NCBI GenBank assembly: GCA_910579015.1
Contig: CAJTRO010000064.1
Span: forward strand, 1-15,440
DNA from: an uncultured Dorea sp.
Lineage (GTDB): Bacteria > Bacillota_A > Clostridia > Lachnospirales > Lachnospiraceae
DNA: 15,440 bases
Reading direction: 5' to 3'
A model generated the notes under the pieces. The model saw only the letters and a program-made list of their open reading frames with translations, did no database searches and was not told the origin of the DNA. The position numbers and the translations under genes were made by a program. Below, piece by piece: positions 1 through 6,573 of this stretch. How positions within the stretch are numbered: position 1 is the stretch's first letter; each line of letters begins with the position of its first letter.

Positions 1-225
1 TTTCCAACTCATGCTCAGAATATTCCGGTGACAGTTCCGCAAAGTCAAAGGTATATTCATCTTTTACAGCTAACCCTGTTGCCTGTATATTTCCTCGCCA
101 ATCTCCCAATAAAGGTTGATAGTCTCCGTATTCATTATTTTCAGGACATGATACTGCTTTTTATGTATCAATTCCTTCACGTCATTTACCAATAGCTCAT
201 AGCCTGCAATTTCCACTTCACTCAT
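1..225 (-). pseudogene. DUF1016 / YhcG-type PDDEXK nuclease gene, internally deleted and frameshifted, cut by window edge
   Basis: Reading left from an ATG at 225-223 (GGAG ribosome binding site at 234-231) gives 51 residues, including NDVKELIHKK and INLYWEIGEEIYRQQ. This is the typical start of DUF1016_N (YhcG-family) proteins. The frame stops at a TAG at 72-70. In another frame, positions 70 to 2 read AVKDEYTFDFAELSPEYSEHELE, which resembles the beginning of the C-terminal nuclease domain of the same family (KDxYxFDF...E.ELE). In intact members these blocks lie well over a hundred residues apart, so the middle of the gene has been lost and the join is out of frame. Whether the nuclease domain continues intact to the left cannot be seen. 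Intact members are about 340-380 residues and occur on mobile elements and near defence genes. The family assignment is from recalled motifs. Confidence 0.75.
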
Positions 226-238
226 TCTTTCTCCAATT

Positions 239-257
239 CTCGCACCAATGGTGCGAG
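239..257. promoter_or_regulatory. perfect 9-bp palindrome upstream of the DUF1016 remnant
   Basis: CTCGCACCA and TGGTGCGAG flank a single A, giving a perfect 9+9 inverted repeat. On the minus strand it lies just upstream of the GGAG ribosome binding site of the DUF1016 remnant and directly after an AT-rich, TATAAA-containing stretch (258-270). That position suits an operator near the transcription start or a 5'-leader hairpin. There is no T-tract immediately after it on the minus strand, so it is not a terminator for leftward transcription. Its role is inferred. Confidence 0.5.
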
Positions 258-408
258 TTTTATAAATCTATCATCCCACAAATATTTTCAATAATGACCT
301 GGCTATTCTTCCCCCGGCGGGTGGAACACTAACACAAATATCCGTAATCTTCCTCAGTGATTACCTCGTTAAGAAATCTGAGAAATAGACAAAGAAATGC
401 AATAATAA

Positions 409-568
409 AAACCTTGCTGATATTCAGTTTTCATATCTGAACCCGCACTATCGTGCGGTTGTCGCGGCATTCGTCAAACAGTCATGTCTTACCAACAAAT
501 TGCAAAAATGCAATCGCCCGGTCTATCAGTTCTGCTTTCCTCATTGCTCGCGCAAATCAGCAAGGTTT
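409..568. repeat. 160-bp segment bounded by a perfect 13-bp inverted repeat with internal hairpins
   Basis: AAACCTTGCTGAT at 409-421 is the exact reverse complement of ATCAGCAAGGTTT at 556-568. Inside are a CCGCAC/GTGCGG hairpin (443-458, four-base loop) and an ATTGCA/TGCAAT hairpin (499-514, AAAA loop). A closing stem with nested hairpins could be a structured RNA on either strand or the termini of a small non-autonomous element. No target-site duplication was recognised next to the arms. The repeats are directly visible; both interpretations are inference. Confidence 0.45.
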
Positions 569-605
569 ACCTAGTGCTTTATGAAATATATAAATCATTT
601 TCTGA

Positions 606-645
606 ATAAGAAAAGCAACCAGAATAGATACTGAGGTTTTCTTAT
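606..645 (-). other. AT-rich hairpin just after the metallophosphoesterase gene
   Basis: ATAAGAAAA (606-614) pairs with TTTTCTTAT (637-645), 9 bp with a 22-base loop in which a CC/GG pair could extend the stem. It starts 8 bp after the stop codon of the phosphoesterase gene on the minus strand. The stem has almost no GC and no clean T-run follows it, so it is at best a weak transcript end for the upstream operon. Confidence 0.3.
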
Positions 646-653
646 CCATTAAA

Positions 654-1247
654 TTATTCATACTCTATAATACATCTCTCAAACGCGTTCACCACCTGCG
701 TCTCCTGATACATATCATACCGCTTGTGTCTCCGCCCGTATGACATATGCACATGTCCATGCAGGAAATACTTCGGCTTGTACTTGTCAAGAAGTGTACG
801 AAATACCTGAAATCCCTGGTGTGGCAGATCCATCCCGTCATTCAGCTGATAAGCCGGGGCATGTGTCACCATGATATCAAATCCCCCGTGCCTGAACAGC
901 TGAAACCACAGCTTCCTGACACGGTTCTTCATCTGCCATTCCGTATACTGGAATTCCCCGGGGCGATAGCGCATCGAACCGCCAAGCCCCAGGATCCTTA
1001 CACCCTCGTGTACGTAGATCTTATCGTCAATGCAGATACATCCGTCCGGAGGGATCTGCTGATACTTCTCATCATGATTGCCGTGCACATACAGGATGGG
1101 CGCGGAGGTAAATGTTGCCAGAAACGAAAGATATCTTGGATCCAGATCTCCGCAGGAAATGATCAGATCGATCCCCTCAAGCTTACTCTTTTCAAAATAA
1201 TCCCACAGATAAGCAGACTCCTCATCCGCAATCGCAAGTATTTTCAT
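654..1247 (-). CDS. calcineurin-like metallophosphoesterase, 197 residues
   Basis: A small cytoplasmic phosphoesterase of the calcineurin-like fold that would hydrolyse a phosphate ester at a two-metal centre; the substrate is unknown. The metal-site signatures are in order: D8 in IADEES, GD at 33-34 (SCGDLD), GNHDE at 56-60, TH at 128-129 (MVTHAP) and HGHVH at 163-167. The first motif is normally DxH, but here the histidine position is E10. There is no signal peptide or membrane segment. The start lies 9 bp after the stop of the ParB-like/BMP gene and has only a weak ribosome binding site (AAGGG within the end of the upstream gene), so it is probably translated from the same message. Family assignment is firm, substrate is not. 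Confidence 0.85.
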   Translation of the reverse strand: MKILAIADEESAYLWDYFEKSKLEGIDLIISCGDLDPRYLSFLATFTSAPILYVHGNHDEKYQQIPPDGCICIDDKIYVHEGVRILGLGGSMRYRPGEFQYTEWQMKNRVRKLWFQLFRHGGFDIMVTHAPAYQLNDGMDLPHQGFQVFRTLLDKYKPKYFLHGHVHMSYGRRHKRYDMYQETQVVNAFERCIIEYE

Positions 1248-1256
1248 AGACCAACA

Positions 1257-3167
1257 CTAACCCTTCTTATTCTCGATTCCCTGCTGCAAGACAACAGGTT
1301 TGGACTGTTCTTTCAGTTCTTCCTCCCTGGGAATGCTTCCAATGACATTCTCAGCCAGCCAGTCCATCGTCACAATCTCCTCCGGCGTAAGGCTCGTTGC
1401 CGGATCATCCTGCACAACGCCCTCCTGTGAATACAGAACACCGGAAAACGGGTTAAACGTGCCGGTAACGATCCTATCCTTCAGAAGCTCCACCAGCCTC
1501 TTCGTGCCGATCGGAAGATTCTGAGAGCAAACGACGTCAATGACGCCCGCCGACATTCCCCACCAGTAGTTAATGGCCTTCTTCGAGGACGGATCGTCGT
1601 CGTATTTCCACGTGCCATCCATGATCGTGCGGATCAGCTGTTCGTAAAACTTGCCCCAGTGCCACAGCGGCATGGCAAGATTCCTTGCAACCCCCCTGTC
1701 AAGATGATAGATCCCAAAGAATCGGGACGCCTCCTCAGGTATCACCATATCCTTTCCTGAGATACAGTCCACATGCTTCTCTAGAATACTCTCCATCACA
1801 TCCACGTCCTTCTTGGCCGTCCATTCCAGATATACCTCGGCGCGCGGGTTGATCATCTTCGCCCCCAGCGCAAACGCATTGATATTGGCGATGGAACCAT
1901 AGATCGGATAATCCGCGATATATGCAAGACGATCGTTGCCGGCCATCGCTCCTGCTATCGCTCCCATCAGAAACTTTGCCTCATGCATACGCGCATAATA
2001 GGTCCGGATATACCGGTGAGAAGTATTAACCGAACAATTCAGGATGCGTACATCCGGATTGGCGATGGCGGCCTTCACGCTTGCCTGTACAAACGACGGC
2101 GTTGTCGTAAATATAATGTTGCATCCGTCTTTGATCGCTCCCTCTATACACTCCTCCACGTTATCGAGGGTGACGTTCTCATAGTACACGGTACTGACTT
2201 CATCCGGAAAGGTCTGTTCCAGATGGAGCCGTCCCAGCTCATGAGCATACGTCCATGCCGACGATCCCGGCGTCTTCTCATAGATAAACGCGACCTTCAG
2301 GTTAGAGATGCCAAACGGAAGCAGAAGGTTGATCAGAGGCTTCTTCTCCTTATTCGGATCCATCTTAAGGTCTACATCCTCGTCCTCATCCAGAAGCGAG
2401 AACTCCTCCCAGGACTTTGCGACCAGCTCCTTTAATTCCTTCGTTGTCATCTGTCCGGTCTCTTCATAACCGTACAACGTGATAAATGCCAGAAACGCAT
2501 CCCCCACCGTAACCGACAGCTTCTCCTTATCTCTCGCCGTGTACTCTGCCATAAACCGACGGTAGACAGAGCTGAACTCCAGCCGTTCGTCCTGAGACCA
2601 GACTTCATCCGGCCCCTTTCCAACCACTTCCTGCAGCTTCTTAAAGCTTCCTTCTTCTGAAAACCAGATATAGTTGATGTTCGTCAGTTCATAGAAATCC
2701 ATGAACTCGAAATAGATCTTGTTCTCCTTCTCGTCCGTCCTCTTGGGTACGATCCGTATAACCGTGCCGGGAACGGAGACCGCCCCGTAGTATTTCATGA
2801 CGCTGACACGCTTATTCCCTTCCAGCACATAGAACTTGTTCATATATTCATACGCCTTGATCGGTTCACGGATTCCCTCATTCTCATGACTGGTACTCAG
2901 TTTCGCCCATTTCGATGCAAATTCCGACGTCTCCCTTAAGATCGGCATAAAATTTGCCGCAAACGCATTGCTCCTCCCGTTCGTCTTGGTCCCTACGATC
3001 TGCTCGGTCGGGATCTGGACTAATCCTAACGGCACCTCAGAGAATGTCCCCTTTGTCGGGATGATGTCATCTAAAACCTCCAGTGTAGGCAAGAGTCCGT
3101 GAAGCATCCGGTACTGATAATCCTTCTTCCCGAGCTTGTATGCCTTTGTATAATCAGAATATCCCAT
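1257..3167 (-). CDS. ParB-like domain fused to a BMP/PnrA-type nucleoside-binding domain, 636 residues
   Basis: The N-terminal part (about residues 43-141) has the layout of a ParB/sulfiredoxin-like domain: VPLGLVQIPTEQI, an Arg-containing segment, GIREPIKAYEYMNKFYVLEG, then EGNKRVSV at 116-123, where ParB proteins carry their G-x-x-R motif. A helical, acidic linker (to about 285) leads into a BMP-family periplasmic-binding-protein fold (about 289-580) with KVAFIYEKTPGSSAW, IIFTTTPSF and YIADYPIYGSIANINAFALGAK. There is no signal peptide or lipobox, so unlike classical BMP lipoproteins it should be cytosolic, and no ABC transporter genes adjoin. I chose the ATG at 3167 because of the AAGGAGGAG at 3180-3172 and because the likely promoter would put an upstream ATG (3194) almost at the transcription start. 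Function unknown; binding of a nucleoside-like ligand is inference. Confidence 0.8.
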   Translation of the reverse strand: MGYSDYTKAYKLGKKDYQYRMLHGLLPTLEVLDDIIPTKGTFSEVPLGLVQIPTEQIVGTKTNGRSNAFAANFMPILRETSEFASKWAKLSTSHENEGIREPIKAYEYMNKFYVLEGNKRVSVMKYYGAVSVPGTVIRIVPKRTDEKENKIYFEFMDFYELTNINYIWFSEEGSFKKLQEVVGKGPDEVWSQDERLEFSSVYRRFMAEYTARDKEKLSVTVGDAFLAFITLYGYEETGQMTTKELKELVAKSWEEFSLLDEDEDVDLKMDPNKEKKPLINLLLPFGISNLKVAFIYEKTPGSSAWTYAHELGRLHLEQTFPDEVSTVYYENVTLDNVEECIEGAIKDGCNIIFTTTPSFVQASVKAAIANPDVRILNCSVNTSHRYIRTYYARMHEAKFLMGAIAGAMAGNDRLAYIADYPIYGSIANINAFALGAKMINPRAEVYLEWTAKKDVDVMESILEKHVDCISGKDMVIPEEASRFFGIYHLDRGVARNLAMPLWHWGKFYEQLIRTIMDGTWKYDDDPSSKKAINYWWGMSAGVIDVVCSQNLPIGTKRLVELLKDRIVTGTFNPFSGVLYSQEGVVQDDPATSLTPEEIVTMDWLAENVIGSIPREEELKEQSKPVVLQQGIENKKG

Positions 3168-3187
3168 AATCTCCTCCTTAAGATTAT
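3166..3187 (-). promoter_or_regulatory. hairpin presenting the Shine-Dalgarno of the ParB-like/BMP gene in its loop
   Basis: In the message, ATAATCT and AGATTAT form a perfect 7-bp stem around the 8-base loop TAAGGAGG. The ribosome binding site sits in the loop, and the last two bases of the stem are the first two of the start codon (3167-3165). It may modulate initiation, or be incidental in AT-rich DNA. Confidence 0.4.
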
Positions 3188-3204
3188 CACTCATGTTCTC
3201 ACCT

Positions 3205-3234
3205 ATTATATACCAACTATTGGAAACTCAGCAA
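3205..3234 (-). promoter_or_regulatory. sigma-A-type promoter of the ParB-like/BMP-phosphoesterase unit
   Basis: On the minus strand TTGCTG (3234-3229) and a perfect TATAAT (3210-3205) are separated by 18 bases. Initiation would fall near 3198, leaving a leader of about 30 bases before the ATG at 3167. The -10 is strong, the -35 is moderate. Confidence 0.6.
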
Positions 3235-3273
3235 GAGCAACCTTCTCAAATTCCAGGATAATATTCGGGAGGA

Positions 3274-3807
3274 TCACTGATCATTTCTTAATATCTTCTC
3301 AAATCCGATACGGAGATTCCCGTCTTCACATCCGCCGACCAAGCGGATCCTTCCGCAGGCTTCAAAGCCTGCCTTCCCAAGCGCCCTTTGCATAGGCAGG
3401 TTTCCCGGATGCGTGTCGATCCTGACAGACGGAAAATGCGCCTGGCCTGCAAGCGCAAACCCATGTGCGAACATCTCCCCGGCAATGCCTCTTCCCTTAC
3501 ATCCGTCGGCCACGCATACCCGGTGCATGGATGCATACGCGCCGTCGGTCAGCCATCTGCCGTCTATCACCTCATAAGAAGGATCCGGCGTGCTCTGGAA
3601 CGCAAACATTCCAAGAAGCTTTCCATCCTCAACGGCGAGATACGCACACCCCTGCCTGATATCCTCAATCCACACCTCCCGGCTCGGATATCCGCTCTGC
3701 CACTGGTCAAGGCCGAGATCACGAAGCTGTCTCTTTGCCTGCTCTGTGATCTCGCACATCCTGTCCAAATCTTCTGGCCGTGCCGTTCTAAATTCTATAT
3801 TCTTCAT
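3274..3807 (-). CDS. GNAT-family N-acetyltransferase, 177 residues
   Basis: A cytoplasmic acetyltransferase that would move an acetyl group from acetyl-CoA to an amine; the acceptor cannot be predicted. It opens with the usual GNAT beta strand and helix (IEFRTARPEDLDRMCEI), has the acetyl-CoA pyrophosphate-binding loop GCKGRGIAGEMF at 102-113 after the strand MHRVCVA, and ends with the family's N..M.RA..K.GF block (136-148). Length is normal. I start at 3807, which has AAAGGG about six bases upstream, rather than at an in-frame ATG at 3822 that lacks a good ribosome binding site. It begins 34 bp after the copA stop with no terminator recognised between them, so it may be read from the copper operon, but nothing in the protein points to copper. 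Confidence 0.85.
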   Translation of the reverse strand: MKNIEFRTARPEDLDRMCEITEQAKRQLRDLGLDQWQSGYPSREVWIEDIRQGCAYLAVEDGKLLGMFAFQSTPDPSYEVIDGRWLTDGAYASMHRVCVADGCKGRGIAGEMFAHGFALAGQAHFPSVRIDTHPGNLPMQRALGKAGFEACGRIRLVGGCEDGNLRIGFEKILRNDQ

Positions 3808-3841
3808 CAAACGCCCTTTCATTTCCCGGACAGGCTGTCTC

Positions 3842-4051
3842 TTACTCGATCCCTGTCACCTGATAATCCTGGTCCTCTACCGTCTTTTTCAGCACGTCGT
3901 CTGCAACGTCTGCATTCAGAGTTACCACTGCGGTTCCTGACTCATGGCTTACTGCCGCCTCTTCTACCTGAGCAAGCGCCTCTAAACACTTCTTCACCCT
4001 TGCCTCGCAGTGTCCGCACATCATACCCTCGATCTTCATTGTTTTTGTCAT
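3842..4051 (-). CDS. copZ: CopZ-like copper chaperone, 69 residues, nested in frame at the 3' end of copA
   Basis: The last 69 codons of copA form a complete HMA copper chaperone with MKIEGMMCGHCEARV at its start (Cu-binding C12 and C15). CopZ proteins are typically 68-69 residues, so this is an entire chaperone. It has its own ATG at 4051 and a near-ideal AAGGAGG at 4066-4060, eight bases upstream. Separate translation would give a soluble Cu(I) carrier that delivers copper to CopA and to CsoR. The sequence supports both readings, a fused domain and a free protein; the strong internal ribosome binding site would be hard to explain if only the fusion were made. Confidence 0.7.
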   Translation of the reverse strand: MTKTMKIEGMMCGHCEARVKKCLEALAQVEEAAVSHESGTAVVTLNADVADDVLKKTVEDQDYQVTGIE

Positions 4052-6442
4052 CTTTGTTTCCTCCTTTTTTTCTTGTCTTTTTTCCTTCCGGTTTTTATCC
4101 CTTGATGCATCATGCACCTTGAACCAGTTCAGCCGCAGCGCATTCGTAACCACGCAGAAGCTTGACAGGCTCATGGCCGCCGCGCCGAACATCGGATTCA
4201 GCTTCCAGCCAAGCAGCGGATACCATACTCCCGCCGCCAGCGGAATCCCGGCCACGTTGTAGAAGAACGCCCAGAACAGATTCTCATGGATATTGCGAAG
4301 CGTCGCCCGGCTTAAACGGATCGCCGCCGGAACGTCGCTTAACCGGCTCTTCATCAGGACGACATCCGCCGCATCAATGGCGATATCCGTTCCAGCGCCG
4401 ATCGCAATACCGATATCGGCTCTCGTAAGCGCGGGCGCATCATTGATCCCGTCTCCGACCATCGCCGTCCTGCCCTTCTCTTTGAGCTTCCTGATCACCT
4501 GCTCCTTCCCGTCAGGCAGAACCCCTGCGATCACCTCGTCAACTCCTGCCTGACGGCCGATCGCCCTGGCTGTCCTTTCATTATCTCCGGTCAGCATAAC
4601 AACATGGATCCCCATATTCTGAAGCTCCTTCACTGCCTTCGGACTGTCCTCCTTGATCACGTCCGCCACCGCGATCACACCAATCAGCCGTCCGTTCCTG
4701 GCGAAGAATAACGGCGTCTTGCCCTCCTCAGAAAGTAAGACGGCTCTCTGCCTCATCTCCTCTGACACCTCTGCGCTCTTACTGATATATGCAAGATTAC
4801 CGCCTGCCAGCAAGTCTCCGTTCAGGTTCCCGCATAGCCCGTTGCCCGGCACCGCCTGAAAATCCGTCACCTCAAATCCCGGATGCTCCCCGCCGGCATC
4901 ACTCTTAGCAAGACCTCTCTCCTGCACCAGCGAAAGAACCGCCTTCGCCAGCGGATGCTCACTTTTTCTCTCTAACGCATAAGCCGTCAAAAGAAGCTCA
5001 TCCTCTGTCATACAGCCTTCACATGCTTTCTTCTGATCCTCAGAAGCCTTCCCTTCAAGCCCCGCCAGAATAATATCCGTGACCTTCGGCTCTCCGCTTG
5101 TGATGGTCCCCGTCTTATCCAAGGCGGCAATCTCTATCTTCCCCGCCTCCTCAAGAGAGACGGCTGTCTTGAACATAATCCCGTTCTTCGCGCCCATTCC
5201 GTTGCCTACCATGATGGCGACCGGAGTTGCAAGCCCAAGCGCACACGGACAGCTGATCACCAGTACCGAGATCCCCCGCGCCAGTGCAAATCCCATCTCC
5301 TGCCCCGCCAGCAGCCACACGAGGATCGTAACTGCCGCCAGCGCGATAACCGCAGGGACAAATACCCCGGACACCCTGTCTGCAATCTTCGCGATCGGCG
5401 CCTTCGTGGCCGCCGCGTCGCTGACCATCTGGATGATCTGGGAAAGCGTCGTATCTTCCCCGACTCTGACAGCCTCACATTTCAGGAAACCGGACTGGTT
5501 CAGCGTCGCCGCAGAAACCGGGCTTCCCGCTTCCTTATCTACCGGGATGCTCTCCCCTGTCAGGGCCGATTCATTGACCGCACTGCTCCCCTCGATCACC
5601 ACGCCGTCTACCGGCACATTCTCTCCCGGCCTTACAACAAACACGTCTCCCTTTTGTACCTCGCGGATCGGAACCTCCTGCTCCTTTTTATCTCTGATCA
5701 CAACCGCCGTCTTTGGCGCAAGCTTCATCAGGCTCTTCAACGCATCCGTCGTCTTCCCCTTAGAGCGCGCCTCTAACATCTTTCCGACCGTGATCAGGGT
5801 TAAGATCATCGCCGCAGACTCAAAATAGAATTCATGCATATACGCCATGACGCTCTCCATATCCATATGCATCTGGGCATCTGTCATGGCAAACAGAGCA
5901 TACGTGCTGTACACATAGGACGCCCCCGCTCCCAGCGCCACAAGTGTATCCATATTCGGCGCGCGGTGCCACAGGCTTCTGAATCCGCTGATGAAGAACT
6001 TCTGGTTAACGATCATGACCGCCGTCGTAAACAACAGCTGTATCAGCCCCATCGCCACATGATTCCCCGCAAGGAAGCCGGGCATGGGCCAATCCCACAT
6101 CATATGTCCCATGGAAACATACATCAGAGGAATCAGGAAGCAGAGAGACGACACCAGTCTCTGCTTGAGGACGGGGGTTTCCTTATCCTTTAAGAGCCCT
6201 TCATCCATCTCCTCTCCCGCCGGCGCCTTCTTAGCCCTATCCGCCGACTTCTTTGACGCGCCGTATCCGGCCGCCTCAACAGCCTCGATAACCTTCTCTG
6301 CCGGCACTTCTCCCTCCACACCCATGGAATTGGTCAGCAGGCTGACCGAACAGGATGTCACGCCGTCCAGTTTGGAGACAGCCTTCTCCACCCGTGCACT
6401 GCACGCCGCACAGCTCATGCCCGTTACCGTATATTGTTCCAT
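3842..6442 (-). CDS. copA: copper-exporting P1B-type ATPase with C-terminal CopZ-like domain, 866 residues
   Basis: A membrane ATPase that exports Cu(I) from the cytoplasm. The N-terminal HMA domain carries GMSCAAC at residues 8-14. Eight membrane segments follow, with a Met-rich outside loop near 190-200. Catalytic marks are TGES at 295-298, CPC at 398-400, DKTGT at 442-446 (phosphorylated Asp), SEHP at 494-497 and GDGIND at 663-668. FYN and MSLSS in the last two membrane segments fit the Cu(I) class. After a charged linker (776-797) the same frame continues into a second HMA domain with MCGHC (C809, C812), which is a full-length CopZ. The ATG at 6442 is chosen for its AAGGAGG at 6456-6450; 32 further upstream residues look non-coding. 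It follows csoR, with a CsoR-type operator in the intergenic gap. Confidence 0.95.
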   Translation of the reverse strand: MEQYTVTGMSCAACSARVEKAVSKLDGVTSCSVSLLTNSMGVEGEVPAEKVIEAVEAAGYGASKKSADRAKKAPAGEEMDEGLLKDKETPVLKQRLVSSLCFLIPLMYVSMGHMMWDWPMPGFLAGNHVAMGLIQLLFTTAVMIVNQKFFISGFRSLWHRAPNMDTLVALGAGASYVYSTYALFAMTDAQMHMDMESVMAYMHEFYFESAAMILTLITVGKMLEARSKGKTTDALKSLMKLAPKTAVVIRDKKEQEVPIREVQKGDVFVVRPGENVPVDGVVIEGSSAVNESALTGESIPVDKEAGSPVSAATLNQSGFLKCEAVRVGEDTTLSQIIQMVSDAAATKAPIAKIADRVSGVFVPAVIALAAVTILVWLLAGQEMGFALARGISVLVISCPCALGLATPVAIMVGNGMGAKNGIMFKTAVSLEEAGKIEIAALDKTGTITSGEPKVTDIILAGLEGKASEDQKKACEGCMTEDELLLTAYALERKSEHPLAKAVLSLVQERGLAKSDAGGEHPGFEVTDFQAVPGNGLCGNLNGDLLAGGNLAYISKSAEVSEEMRQRAVLLSEEGKTPLFFARNGRLIGVIAVADVIKEDSPKAVKELQNMGIHVVMLTGDNERTARAIGRQAGVDEVIAGVLPDGKEQVIRKLKEKGRTAMVGDGINDAPALTRADIGIAIGAGTDIAIDAADVVLMKSRLSDVPAAIRLSRATLRNIHENLFWAFFYNVAGIPLAAGVWYPLLGWKLNPMFGAAAMSLSSFCVVTNALRLNWFKVHDASRDKNRKEKRQEKKEETKMTKTMKIEGMMCGHCEARVKKCLEALAQVEEAAVSHESGTAVVTLNADVADDVLKKTVEDQDYQVTGIE
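4060..4083 (-). promoter_or_regulatory. internal ribosome binding site and A-tracts at the copA/copZ junction
   Basis: In the message a run of six A (4083-4078) and a run of seven A (4071-4065) run straight into AAGGAGG (4066-4060). The copA frame across the second run is GAA-AAA-AAG, which is exactly the A_AAA_AAG type of slippery heptamer (4070-4064). In the +1 frame the first stop is a TGA at 4050-4048, overlapping the copZ start as ATGA. Confidence 0.6.
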
Positions 6443-6556
6443 ATAAATTCCTCCTTTCATCCTCCCTGGCACATCATCCAGTGCACGCCCGGACACTCTC
6501 CTTTTGTCCCTTAGGCGCATATTCCTCAATCCTCCCATGAAAGAAACAGAGCAAAA

Positions 6557-6573
6557 ATACCATACAGGGGTAT
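6557..6573. promoter_or_regulatory. CsoR-type operator between csoR and copA
   Basis: ATACC-N7-GGTAT, 17 bp, the same length and ends as the site upstream of csoR. It overlaps the last base of the csoR stop and lies 115 bp before the copA start. A recognisable but weak TATTTT follows as a possible -10, so copA may have its own copper-controlled promoter as well as read-through from csoR. Confidence 0.6.

Larger units (their letters stand above)
226..653. other. 428-bp gene-free stretch, degraded accessory DNA
   Basis: No convincing gene lies here. It is AT-richer than the rest of the window and dense in small inverted repeats: 239-257, GTAATC/GATTAC arms at 344-349 and 359-364, and the structures inside 409-568. 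Minus-strand translation gives only short pieces, such as a 20-residue frame starting MRKAELIDRAIAFLQFVGKT (about 545-483) and a run ending NEVITEEDYGYLC (about 372-334), each broken by stops. They look like leftovers of coding DNA, but I cannot assign them to a family. Confidence 0.5.

Noticed and set aside
443..514. CRISPR-like or tandem repeat array suggested by clustered hairpins
   Set aside because: The hairpins differ in sequence and there is no repeat-spacer periodicity.
3168..3194. Upstream ATG at 3194 as the start of the ParB-like/BMP protein
   Set aside because: It would lie only a few bases from the predicted transcription start, and its ribosome binding site would overlap the promoter; the ATG at 3167 has a far better site.
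3829..3839. GACAG/CTGTC palindrome between copA and the acetyltransferase gene, as a terminator
   Set aside because: Only five base pairs with a one-base centre and no T-run on the minus strand.
5079..5828. 249-residue plus-strand open frame opposite copA
   Set aside because: Antisense shadow of the conserved ATPase core; Ser/Thr/Pro-rich composition typical of a reversed coding strand.
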